From Dorea sp. CAG:317 (GTDB taxonomy: Bacteria > Bacillota > Clostridia > Lachnospirales > Lachnospiraceae): DNA of 30,069 bases. How positions within the stretch are numbered: the stretch's first letter is position 1; each line of letters begins with the position of its first letter. Where the stretch lies: assembly GCA_000433535.1 (NCBI GenBank), contig FR892652.1, positions 1 through 30,069 on the forward strand. The letters are read 5' to 3'. Positions 1-8,100 of this stretch are shown here, in pieces. Position numbers and translations under genes: made by a program. A model generated the notes under the pieces. That model searched no databases. It worked only from the letters and a program-made list of their open reading frames with translations, and had not been told where the DNA came from.

Positions 1-64
1 ACCAATGTTTATTCCCACTAAATAATTCCTCCAGTAAATCTATATTTGCATATGATTTTAGCAC
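1..64 (-). CDS. possible start of next ICE gene (partial, uncertain)
   Basis: Two minus-strand readings run off the window at base 1. One starts at GTG 64 and is open for 21 codons (VLKSYANIDLLEELFSGNKH...). The other starts at GTG 18, about nine bases after a GGAGG. I do not recognise either. In Tn916-type elements more transfer genes follow TcpD, so a gene is expected here, but the reading frame cannot be settled from so few bases. Confidence 0.2.
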   Translation of the reverse strand, partial: MLKSYANIDLLEELFSGNKHW

Positions 65-116
65 TAATATAGATGATATACAATCTTTTGTTTTTCACCT
101 TAGGACTATCGGAGCA

Positions 117-338
117 TTACGCCCCGATAATCTTATTGAATAACTGCAACAGTACGTCTTTCACGCCGGAAGCATTGAACACCAAGCCGACAGCGATTAA
201 GGCAATCACCAAGAATCCAATCAGTTTGGAAAACTCACGCTTGAATCCGAGATACACGCCGATAACAGCGATTGCCATGAGTACCAAGCTCTGTGCGTTA
301 GATAAAAACCAGTTGTATAAGTTCTGTCCGAAATTCAT
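117..338 (-). CDS. tcpD: TcpD-like small membrane protein of the conjugation machinery
   Basis: A 73-residue protein starting MNFGQNLYNW. It has two hydrophobic segments (about residues 17-34 and 38-56) and a short charged loop (KREFSK) between them, the layout of the TcpD family found in Tn916/ICEBs1-type and clostridial conjugation loci. It presumably sits in the cytoplasmic membrane as part of the transfer channel; the exact role of the family is poorly defined. The ATG at 338 is chosen because it follows a GGAAAGGAG box by about nine bases and overlaps the upstream stop as TAATG. A longer in-frame reading back to 404 would run through the upstream gene and is rejected. Coupled to the DUF3789 gene. 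Confidence 0.82.
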   Translation of the reverse strand: MNFGQNLYNWFLSNAQSLVLMAIAVIGVYLGFKREFSKLIGFLVIALIAVGLVFNASGVKDVLLQLFNKIIGA

Positions 339-469
339 TATTTCCTGCTCCTTTCCATCATTCCAATTTCTTTGTCTGCGGCTGCTCCTGCCTGTATAAG
401 ACACATGGTAATCACACCGAATCCTGCCCCAAGTGAGAACAGGAATAAATCAAATAAGATATGCTTCAT
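338..469 (-). CDS. DUF3789-type 43-residue membrane peptide
   Basis: A 43-residue ORF beginning MKHILFDLFL, with one hydrophobic helix (about residues 3-26) containing GAGFGVITMCLIQAG, which matches my memory of the DUF3789 family. These tiny proteins commonly follow the relaxase gene in Tn916-like elements, and their function is unknown. A GGAGGAATGACAAC box lies just before the ATG, inside the end of the relaxase gene, four bases beyond its stop. The TAA overlaps the next ATG (TAATG), so it is translationally coupled to TcpD. Position, spacing and family resemblance all support a real gene despite its size. Confidence 0.78.
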   Translation of the reverse strand: MKHILFDLFLFSLGAGFGVITMCLIQAGAAADKEIGMMERSRK

Positions 470-473
470 GTTG

Positions 474-1760
474 TCATTCCTCCGTTTCTGTAATCATTTC
501 CTCCGTAGAGGTTGTCTGCTGTTCAATCAGCTTTTTGTGACGCTCCGTGAGCTTCGCATTGTCTAAAATGTCTTTGAGATAAGTCGTGCCATTTTTACTG
601 TCAATCTTCTCTAAGACTTTCCAAGTGGGAGCCACCTGCCTGCTTATCCAGTTGAGCGTCCTTGTAAGCGTATAAGGCTCTGGTTTGGTCGTCAGTTTCA
701 AACGCCCACGATCAGAGCCGATAAAGTACGCCCATTTCTCATTGGTCTGCCATTCGCTGCGTCTTTTCTCCACCTCCCTGTCAGCGAACCGCATATAACG
801 GTTGATAATGTCAAAAGCGGTACGCTCTGCGTCATGGTAAGTCAGCAGGTCACGCACCGCATAATAGGCTCGCTCATTTTTCAGCCGGATTTCAAAACGG
901 TTCTTGATTTTCGTATCTTCAATGGCTATGTCATACTTTGCGTACTGTTCATAATCCTTTTCATAGATACAGAAATAAACCTCCGATTTGAGCGAACCGA
1001 TATAAAGCGTATTTCCCATTCCGTATCTGTCCTGTTCATTGCTTCTCACCAGCTCACCGCTGCGGTAGCTCTTGAAGCTGCGGAATACGGAAATACATTC
1101 TTCATGGTTGCATTTCTCTGTCAGCTCTGGAATATCCAAGATTCCTGTCATATCGTTGATGGCAAGGTCAAGACGTTTCATCACACCTCCCTCCACCAGA
1201 GCGTCCATGAGAAAGTCATACCAGCTCCTATGCTGTGCCAGCAGGTAGCTTTCCATCTGCCGACAGCCTTTGCCTTTCAGCTCTAGCAATGTGCCTTTTT
1301 CTTTATCGGGCGAAGTCAGCACGAACACATCACCCAAGACATAATGTTTCGCATAGGAGTAGAACCCGAAATCCTCATGTATCATCACATCAAGCCTTAA
1401 TTTGAGAATATCCTCAACCACGTGCTTAACGTCCTGTGTGGGAAATCGGATTCTGACGTAATCGAAGACCATTTCCAGCGGATTGTCTGGATTCAGCTTT
1501 TCCAGAGCGTCCGTGAATTTCCCCTTGATTTCTTCTGTCAAGGCTACTTTTCCAGATTCAATCCTGCTGACATACTCACGACTGACACCAGCCATGACCG
1601 CAAGACGATTCTGGGAAACGCCGTACTGCGTCCGTTTTTCCTTAAAATCATTTATCCAGTCGGTATCATTCAGTTTCAATCCCTCCAATCGAAAAAGGAA
1701 TGTGACAGTTACCGATTTTGTCACACTCCCTTGAATGTTTGAAAAGTCCTCTGTTTTCAA
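474..1760 (-). CDS. mobT: MobT-family relaxase (Tn916 Orf20 type)
   Basis: The protein closely resembles Tn916 Orf20/ICEBs1 NicK, rolling-circle replication-initiator-type relaxases that nick oriT and lead the transferred strand. Visible parts are an N-terminal XRE-type HTH (about residues 45-72, GVSQNRLAVMAGVSREYVSR) followed by the Rep_trans-like catalytic region, with family landmarks such as KGCRQMESYLLAQHRSWY, RLDLAIND and NRFEIRLKNERAYYAVRDLL. The candidate active Tyr is not assigned here. The start is unresolved. The longest frame begins with TTG at 1760 without a clear ribosome site. The Tn916 protein begins at the position equal to residue 25 here, where TTG 1688 lies, and a GGAGGG occurs just downstream of that. 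The origin of transfer lies just upstream, the usual arrangement. Followed after four bases by DUF3789. Confidence 0.93.
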   Translation of the reverse strand: MKTEDFSNIQGSVTKSVTVTFLFRLEGLKLNDTDWINDFKEKRTQYGVSQNRLAVMAGVSREYVSRIESGKVALTEEIKGKFTDALEKLNPDNPLEMVFDYVRIRFPTQDVKHVVEDILKLRLDVMIHEDFGFYSYAKHYVLGDVFVLTSPDKEKGTLLELKGKGCRQMESYLLAQHRSWYDFLMDALVEGGVMKRLDLAINDMTGILDIPELTEKCNHEECISVFRSFKSYRSGELVRSNEQDRYGMGNTLYIGSLKSEVYFCIYEKDYEQYAKYDIAIEDTKIKNRFEIRLKNERAYYAVRDLLTYHDAERTAFDIINRYMRFADREVEKRRSEWQTNEKWAYFIGSDRGRLKLTTKPEPYTLTRTLNWISRQVAPTWKVLEKIDSKNGTTYLKDILDNAKLTERHKKLIEQQTTSTEEMITETEE

Positions 1761-1774
1761 GGATTTTTCGATAT

Positions 1775-1856
1775 GTAATTGACTGTTTCCAGATAATTTG
1801 TGCCCCCCTGTTAGATAACGGGGGCAGATGGTTGGGGCGGCTCACGCCACCCCAAC
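1775..1856 (-). other. oriT: oriT of the ICE (inverted repeats with conserved nick region)
   Basis: The interval between the tcpA stop and mobT holds two stem-loops. The first pairs 1801-1807 with 1820-1826 (TGCCCCC...GGGGGCA). On the minus strand it reads TATCTAACAGGGGGGCACAA, nearly the same as the oriT core described for Tn916 and ICEBs1 (TCTAACAGGGGGG). The second pairs 1831-1840 with 1847-1856 (GTTGGGG...CCCCAAC, one C-A mismatch), directly behind tcpA. It may be an accessory repeat of oriT or act as a terminator. Location between the orf21 and orf20 homologues is the expected one. The nick position is inferred by analogy. Confidence 0.85.
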
Positions 1857-1861
1857 ACAGG

Positions 1862-3265
1862 CTAGTCCGTACCTGCGGCTTTCGCGCTGCACGCCGCCTG
1901 TCCGTCCTGCCTGTTTTGTGATAATCTCCCTATCTCTTTTAGGAAGTCGTGTCCTTTTGGTACAAGGGGAGTGTAAAACTCAGATATGACACTGTTTCCT
2001 GTATCAACATAGCCACGCCCCTTAATCTGCTTCAAGAAAAAGTCCTTGTCTACTTCACCGAACATCATACTGTATCCAAGCTCCGACATACGCCCAAGAG
2101 CCACACGGAAATTGAACTGGTCACGGATTCCATCACCGAGATACTTTGCGTCTGGACGCTGACAGGCGAGAATGAGAAAATATCCTGCCTGTCGTCCGAG
2201 CATGACTATCTGTTTCAGCTTGTTAAGGACAGCAGCATTTTCCTTTGTGGTGAGCATTTCCATGAACGCCACATATTCATCAAAGATAAGGAAGTGGGGC
2301 GATAGTCCTAAATAGGCATAGTTTTCACCTGTCCTGTAATTCTCCATGAGCTTCATTGCTTCACTTCTTGCCATCATACCGTCATAGAACCTGTCAATAC
2401 AGGCGGTTATATCGTCTTTCTTGTACCAGACTTCCGACATGACAACGGACAAATCCGCAAGGTCGGCGTTCTTTGGGTCTAAAATATACATGACCGCATT
2501 GCTGCGGAGCAGAGCTTCAATGATAGTAAGGATAAAGTAGGTTTTACCACCACCAGTGCCGCCAGCAATTAGCATATGGGGGAGCTTGTCATACTCCCAC
2601 CAGACATTTTTCATTAGACGCAAGCTGCCATGTTCAGCCTGTACCTCATTGATAGTGATTCTGTTCGCAATCGTATCATAGAGCAGCACATATTCCACAT
2701 AGCTGTCTTTCAGCTCTTTGGAAACCAGCTCACAGTACAAGCCTGTTTCCAGTTTCTTTTCCAAGTGTAAAAGCTGCTCTTGATATTTCCCCAATGTGAT
2801 TTCTGTACGGATATATAAAAGTCCATGCTCCATACGGTAATACACTTTAGGAAAATAGGTGATTTTCTCTTTTTTGGTAGTGGCTGGCAAATCCTTGAAA
2901 AAGCCGCTGTCCTGTGTGGATTCTGATTCATACCAGCCATTTTCCAGCAGCATACGAGCCAGCTTTTGACGGTGAAAGAGCTGCTTCACTCTGTCATACT
3001 GGAATCTGCGATAGAAAAGGGCAGCCAGCACACAGACCAGAGCCGCCACAACAATAGTCACTATCCTATATGGTGTGACTACTAAATGGACGTTGCCATC
3101 TTGTAGAAAACTGACCGATTTCCAGTCCGTAGTGAGGATTGACTTTAGGTTCAGCAGCATAATCACCGCAAGGAACAGCAGGAACAGTGAACCAGCCGAG
3201 AAACGAAAAACCAATGATTTGTCACTGACTCGAATATGTTTTCCTTTATATTTCAGTAAATTCAT
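1862..3265 (-). CDS. tcpA: FtsK/HerA-type coupling ATPase TcpA (Tn916 Orf21 type)
   Basis: A 467-residue DNA translocase that delivers the relaxase-DNA complex to the mating channel. With the start used here, two N-terminal membrane helices lie at about 20-40 and 65-84. Walker A is AGGTGGGKT (about 234-242), Walker B is FLIFDE (about 325-330), and a LGRQAGYFLILACQRPD segment follows, as in FtsK-type motors. The ATG at 3265 (MNLLKYKGKH) is preferred because AAAGGA precedes it by six bases. The longer in-frame start at 3334 would overlap the previous gene and a terminator hairpin. In Tn916 this gene directly follows the Orf22 homologue; here about 900 bp of foreign DNA separates them. Confidence 0.92.
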   Translation of the reverse strand: MNLLKYKGKHIRVSDKSLVFRFSAGSLFLLFLAVIMLLNLKSILTTDWKSVSFLQDGNVHLVVTPYRIVTIVVAALVCVLAALFYRRFQYDRVKQLFHRQKLARMLLENGWYESESTQDSGFFKDLPATTKKEKITYFPKVYYRMEHGLLYIRTEITLGKYQEQLLHLEKKLETGLYCELVSKELKDSYVEYVLLYDTIANRITINEVQAEHGSLRLMKNVWWEYDKLPHMLIAGGTGGGKTYFILTIIEALLRSNAVMYILDPKNADLADLSVVMSEVWYKKDDITACIDRFYDGMMARSEAMKLMENYRTGENYAYLGLSPHFLIFDEYVAFMEMLTTKENAAVLNKLKQIVMLGRQAGYFLILACQRPDAKYLGDGIRDQFNFRVALGRMSELGYSMMFGEVDKDFFLKQIKGRGYVDTGNSVISEFYTPLVPKGHDFLKEIGRLSQNRQDGQAACSAKAAGTD

Positions 3266-3285
3266 AAACATTCCTTTGGATATAG

Positions 3286-3316
3286 AAAAAGCAGTAAATT
3301 CTGTAGAATCTACTGC
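3286..3316 (-). terminator. Intrinsic terminator after the inserted ICE gene
   Basis: An 11-bp stem (3291-3301 with 3306-3316, one G-U pair, loop TGTA) is followed on the minus strand by a TTTTT tract at 3286-3290. It begins eight bases after the stop codon of the orphan gene and lies 21 bases before the tcpA start. It would end transcripts of the orphan gene and also reduce read-through into tcpA. Confidence 0.75.
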
Positions 3317-3323
3317 TCTATAA

Positions 3324-4112
3324 CTATGCTTCACGATATTTGATAGCGTTTTTATTTGCTAATTTGATTGTAAATGGCTTAAATTGAAAATCCAAGTGTC
3401 CAATCATTACAATATTATACATTACTTCTTCATTTACTAAATCTCGCATATTACCTCGATATAAACTTGTTCTGAATTTCCATTCGCCTTTTTTATTTTG
3501 GGTATATATTTGTAGTAGGTAATATTTATAAGTCTTTTTTGGGTCATCGCTATTTTTTTCTTTTTCTATAACTTTTAATTTTACTTTGCCATAGAATACG
3601 CAAAAATCTTCACCATCTGATTCGTCAATCCAGCCATTAAGTCTTTTTCGTTGCAATGCTCTTAAAACAGTTTCGCAATCTTTTCGTTCTGGGATAAGCA
3701 TAGGATTCTTTCTTTTTTTCGTTAAATCCTCATTATCATTACTGGTTGTCTTTTTTGTATTATGTTTTCGGCATAACATATTCATAATTGAATTTAACTT
3801 ATCTTGTATTTCCTCATAATTTAAAGAATCTACATATTTTTTGACTGTCTTTTTGGAAGCATATTCATAGTTATATGAACAGCCATCTTTATGATTTGAG
3901 CTTTTAATTCTTCTTAAATGAGCACGACGTTTAGAAGTTTTATGAACAAAACTCAATTCTGCTTGTTTACATTCTGGACAAAACATATCTTTATCAAATG
4001 GTGTAGTATCCCCATCATGGGACTCTGCATAATCAGCTACAATATCAATATCCAAAATATCATCTTTATTTTTAGAATAAAATTCTTCAAAACTTTTTGC
4101 TTTTTTACTCAT
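3324..4112 (-). CDS. Uncharacterised Lys/Asn-rich protein with CxxC...H...H...C motif
   Basis: A 262-residue protein of no family I can name. The N-terminal part carries a likely zinc site: C45-PE-C48, then H65 (AHLRR), H74 and C78, a pattern loosely like the zinc-containing N-terminus of CoiA-type proteins. A basic linker (KKTTSNDNEDLTKKRKNP) follows, then a C-terminal region rich in beta-type sequence (VKLKVIEKEK, YYLLQIYTQNKKGEWKF). Coding DNA is far richer in AT than the flanking ICE genes. ATG 4112 is preferred (GGGTGA five bases upstream), with GTG 4124 possible. It has its own promoter and terminator and interrupts the usual orf22-orf21 order, so it is a late addition to the element. 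Function unknown; a host-defence or anti-defence role is speculation. Confidence 0.72.
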   Translation of the reverse strand: MSKKAKSFEEFYSKNKDDILDIDIVADYAESHDGDTTPFDKDMFCPECKQAELSFVHKTSKRRAHLRRIKSSNHKDGCSYNYEYASKKTVKKYVDSLNYEEIQDKLNSIMNMLCRKHNTKKTTSNDNEDLTKKRKNPMLIPERKDCETVLRALQRKRLNGWIDESDGEDFCVFYGKVKLKVIEKEKNSDDPKKTYKYYLLQIYTQNKKGEWKFRTSLYRGNMRDLVNEEVMYNIVMIGHLDFQFKPFTIKLANKNAIKYREA

Positions 4113-4136
4113 ATAATCACCCACTTTCTATAAATG

Positions 4137-4159
4137 ATTATATCAGATAATTTTTATCT
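4137..4159 (-). promoter_or_regulatory. Extended -10 promoter with overlapping dyad
   Basis: On the minus strand TGATATAAT (revcomp of 4137-4145) is an extended -10 element. Immediately upstream is a dyad AGATAA-TTT-TTATCT at 4145-4159, a likely operator. It starts right after the stop of the DUF961 gene and drives the orphan gene at 4112. No good -35 is visible, which is usual for extended -10 promoters. Confidence 0.6.
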
Positions 4160-4162
4160 ATA

Positions 4163-4534
4163 CTATTTATTTTTTGGTAGTATATTATTAGTTGCCATTT
4201 GATTTATTTTACCCTTTAACACAATATCATCTGCCTTGATATACCAGTCAACGTCTGCGCCTTGAAATGTAGCGGTTGCCACCGTATCAGCCACAGGATT
4301 GATGATTTCCACCTCTGCGTTGTAGTCAAATTCCTTTAACGGAACAGAAGCTGGAATACTTACCTGTATCATGCGCCCCTGTTCTTTACATTTCAAATCG
4401 TAAGTACGTTCCTTGATTTCTTCAGAAACCGTACCGTCCTCATTCTGCATATGTATCTCGCGACGCAACGCCGAGAATTTCAATACTCCGAATGTTTTTT
4501 CCTTATCAATAATGATTCCGTTTGCTAATCTCAT
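4163..4534 (-). CDS. DUF961/YdcP-family ICE protein (Tn916 Orf22 type)
   Basis: A 123-residue DUF961 protein with the family opening (RLANGIIIDKEKTFGVLKFSALRRE) and the segment VPLKEFDYNAEVEIINP shared with the neighbouring paralogue. DUF961 proteins are the first genes of the transfer operon in Tn916 and ICEBs1; they are conserved but their biochemical role is unknown. The ATG follows a TAAGGAGGT box by about nine bases. It is 15 bases downstream of the paralogue, hence in the same operon. In Tn916 the next gene is orf21; here an inserted cassette follows directly. Confidence 0.9.
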   Translation of the reverse strand: MRLANGIIIDKEKTFGVLKFSALRREIHMQNEDGTVSEEIKERTYDLKCKEQGRMIQVSIPASVPLKEFDYNAEVEIINPVADTVATATFQGADVDWYIKADDIVLKGKINQMATNNILPKNK

Positions 4535-4549
4535 AATGTTTCTACCTCC

Positions 4550-4864
4550 TTACGCTTTCACCATATCGTCTGCTGACAGGATATAGTTTGTGAATCCTCT
4601 AGTGCCGATTTTGTAACCCTCTGCGGTGATTTTGGGATTGATAAGTTTTACTTTTTCCTCTGATTCAAAATTCTTCTCACCAGCAGAAGCAGGCAGCACC
4701 ACGATAATATCATCTGCCCTCTGTACGTCCGAATAAAGGTTGAAGCTGCGGGAAACAACCGTCATACGTCCGTTGATCCTACGCTGTTCCACCTTATTCT
4801 CACCTGCAAACTCTAAGTTCCCGAATGTCTTTTCCATGTTTGGGATAACGTGTTTTAATTCCAT
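4550..4864 (-). CDS. DUF961/YdcP-family ICE protein (Tn916 Orf23 type)
   Basis: A 104-residue DUF961 protein starting MELKHVIPNM, containing EKTFGNLEFAGE, which matches EKTFGVLKFSALR in the next gene, and EEKVKLINPKITAEGYKIG near the end. It is the first gene of the conjugation operon. The ATG at 4864 is chosen for its AGAGGT box eight bases upstream and because the family starts there. The in-frame extension to 4999 runs across a promoter and is rejected. A consensus-like promoter lies 67-95 bases upstream. Confidence 0.9.
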   Translation of the reverse strand: MELKHVIPNMEKTFGNLEFAGENKVEQRRINGRMTVVSRSFNLYSDVQRADDIIVVLPASAGEKNFESEEKVKLINPKITAEGYKIGTRGFTNYILSADDMVKA

Positions 4865-4930
4865 AAATTGTTTACCTCTTTTCTTTTTGATTTTGATTGA
4901 TTTGCTATATAGTGTCATTCTGCTATCGGG

Positions 4931-4989
4931 ATAATATCTGTCTGCCTGTGAATTATCAAGGGCAAGCGTTGTGCTGAAAGCGCCCTTGA
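4931..4989 (-). promoter_or_regulatory. Promoter of the ICE transfer operon with inverted-repeat operator
   Basis: The minus strand carries TTGATA (4954-4959), a 17-base spacer and TATTAT (4931-4936), a near-consensus sigma-A promoter pointing at the DUF961 genes. An inverted repeat TCAAGGGC/GCCCTTGA (4956-4963 and 4982-4989) overlaps the -35 box, placed well for a repressor or activator. The promoter position agrees with transfer operon control in Tn916-type elements; the operator is inferred. Confidence 0.65.
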
Positions 4990-5041
4990 CAATCCCCATT
5001 CAAAAAGATAAATCGTAATCAAGCAGAAGTTAGATATAATG

Positions 5042-5095
5042 TCAGCCACAGACTGACGTTTCCATCATAGGCGGTGAACGGGTTGTTGCTTTCAT
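5042..5095 (-). CDS. possible 17-residue leader peptide
   Basis: A very short ORF (MKATTRSPPMMETSVCG) has an unusually good ribosome site, GGGAGGT, eight bases before ATG 5095. It starts 19 bases after the adhesin stop and ends in a small hairpin (GTCAG...CTGAC). It could be a leader peptide or a remnant. No homologue is recognised, and the main support is the ribosome site. Confidence 0.35.
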   Translation of the reverse strand: MKATTRSPPMMETSVCG

Positions 5096-5113
5096 AAGCT
5101 GTTACCTCCCGTA

Positions 5114-8100
5114 TCAGTCAGATTTCTTTACTCTGCGGAATCTCTTATATCCGGCAAAGATAAGACCAGCAGCAGAAATTCCCATCATAGCGAATAATGC
5201 GACAAATGGCGTATTATCACCTGTTTTTGGTGAATCGCTTGTCTTTGTTGGTGTGCTAGGTTTTTCTGGTGTCGTAGGGGATTCTGGCTTCTCTTTGATA
5301 GTTACCGTCTGCCCCTCGTCCTTGATGTCCTTATGTTCAGCTACTTTGATAGGATTGTCTGGATTGGTTACGTCATATAATTCTTCAAAGGTCACAAGCT
5401 CTTTGCCGCCAAGCTCCGAAGCATTGAATATAAATTCAATCTGAACCTCCATTTTAGAATCCTCGGCAGTAAAGGTAAGGTCATTTTCTACACGCTTACC
5501 TTTCACTAGAAGTTCTGCATTTTCAGACTTCACCATTTCCCAACCTTTAAGAGTATATTTCACGCCTTTTTCCAAACCGTCTAAAGTAACCGTATCGACA
5601 ATCGTTACTTTGTTGTCTGCTTTAATCGTCTTTTCACCTGTTACCTTGTCTGTGGCGGTTGTGTGCATAGTGATAATACGTTCCGTAATCGTCACCGTTT
5701 GCCCTTCGTCCTCAATGTCCTTGTGTTTTGCCACCTTTGTAGGCTCATCTGGATTGGATAAATCGTATAATTCCTCGAATGTTACTAGGTCTTTTCCTGC
5801 AAGCTCACTGGCATTGAATGTAAAAGCAATCTGGACTTCCATGCTAGAATCTTTTGCAGTAAAGGTATAGTCACTTTCTACAGGTTTACCGTCAATCAAA
5901 AGCTGTGCGTTTTCAGACTTCACCATCTGCCAGCCTTTGAGTTGATAGGTTGTACCTTTTTCCAAACCATCTAAAGTGACTGTATCAATGACAGTTACCT
6001 CTTTACCAGCAACAATCATTTTTTCACCTGTCACTTTGTCGGTAGCATTGGTATGAATTTCAATCACACGTTCTTCAATCGTCACGGTTTGCCCCTCGTC
6101 CTCAATGTCCTTGTGTTCAGCCACCTTGATAGGCTCGTCTGGATTGGATAAATCGTACAATTCCTCAAATGTCACAAGGTCTTTGCCTCCAAGAGCAGAA
6201 GCATTGAACGTATAGGAAACCTCAACTTCCATTTCTGATTTTTTCGCAGTGAATGTGTAATTACTTTCCACAGGTTTACCGTCAATCAAAAGCTGTGCGT
6301 TTTCAGATTTCACCATTTGCCAGCCTTTCAACTGATATTTTGTACCTTTTGTCAAACCATCTAAAGTCACAGTATCAACGATAGTCACGTTCTTTCCAGC
6401 AACGATTGATTTTTCACCTGTCACCTTATCTGTGGCAGTCGTATGGATAGTGATTTCTGGCTCGTATTCATCTGTAAGCGTACCTAAATCCACGACTACT
6501 TTATTTCTTGACACCACTACATCAAATGCCGGAATTAGCGTCATTCCCTTGTTGGAATCGCAGCGTAATTCTTCGATTGTGTAAGTATCATAGAGCAATG
6601 CACCTTTGCTGTCGTCTGGTGTGGAAGTACCGAACCAGATACCGTCCTCACTGGTCTTTCCGGCGTTGGTATTCTGCTTATGAGATACCCAATCAGAGGA
6701 AGTGGAAAACTGACCGTTTGCGTCTGTCACAATGATATGGCTCTCACCAGTCGTCTTGCTTGTGATCCTAAAGGGAACATTCGCAAGTCGCTTGTGAGTG
6801 CCAGCACCGATTTTTACACCCTCAATATCTCCACGCTTAATCTGGTTGTAGATGGAATGTGCTTCATCTGTTAAATCCACGATTTTTCCATCTTCTGTGA
6901 TTTCAAATTCAATCGGTTTTGCACCGTCCGTCAAATATCCCTCTGGGGCGTTGCTTTCCTCAATACGGTATTTTCCGTATGGTAATGTATCGGCGGCAGT
7001 TGTAGCGATACCGTCAACGCCAGTATGGATTGTTTTGACAACTTCATTCTTGTTGTATAACTTGCCATCTACCAAGACAGCGTTATCATTTAAGGAAATG
7101 ATTTCAAAGGCAGTATCTTTCAAAGTCGCACCGCCTTGTGCTTTTGTATCTTTGGTTTCAAGGTCACGTTTCTGGATTTTGACACCGCCACGGATAACCT
7201 TGTCTAATACGGAATACTGGTTGCTGCCGCTTAACGCTGCAAGCTCACCATCTTCTGTAATCTGTGCCACATAGACACCTTTTATCTGTTCAGAACTTCC
7301 GGCAGCCTGCATATAAGCACCCTCCAATAAGTAACCGTTTGGAGCTGTCTTTTCTTCTACAGTGATAGTACCAAGCGGCAAGCAGATAGTACCATTCTGT
7401 GTATAGAAGCTGTCACCCAATACCTTGTAGGAATCGGCTAATCTTGTGATGTAATGGACTTCATTGTTGCTGTCTTTTTCAGCGATTGTCTTTGTCGTCC
7501 ATGTGCGTGTTGGTTCTGATGGAAGATTGTCTTTTGTATAGTAACCGTCATAATACTTCCAGACGAACTCCGCACCCTCTAAAGAAGCGTTACCCTGTGG
7601 CGTAGCTTTGGAAATTTCCATATCAATCTTGAAAAGCTCAACCAAAGTGTCAGTGACTTTTGGTTTGTCGCTGACTTTTAAAGTCGTAGTTTCATTAACC
7701 TTGACCGTCATAGTATAGACGTTCTTATCTAACTGGAATCCCTTTGGAGCTTTCGTTTCTTTCACATAGTATGTCGCAGCTCTTAATTCCACAGTGTCCG
7801 TATTACCATTGGCATTTGTCGTAAGTGTGGCAACAGATTTCGTGCAGCCTTTATCAGAATAGACACCATAAGTCGCACCAGAGAGAGAATAGCAGTCATT
7901 CCCGTTTGTGACTGTGGTATTACTGGAAGATTTCTGAATCTTGCCATTGCCGACAGCCAGCTCTGCGAAAAACTGTCCTAAATCCTGCCCCTCACCAGTG
8001 TAGATATAACCGTAACAGTCATAGCGTCCTTTATTTTCTCTTACAAAGGCTTTCGCTCCGGCGAATACTTCATCTTGCACGGATTTTGAGATTTCATCAT

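Noticed and set aside
4865..4999. N-terminal extension of the Orf23-type protein to 4999
   Set aside because: The extension crosses a good promoter and an inverted repeat, and the family starts at the ATG at 4864, which has its own ribosome site.
5282..6460. Regular repeats considered as a CRISPR array or DNA repeat element
   Set aside because: The unit is about 390 bp, diverged, fully in frame and encodes VaFE domains; there are no short identical repeats with unique spacers.
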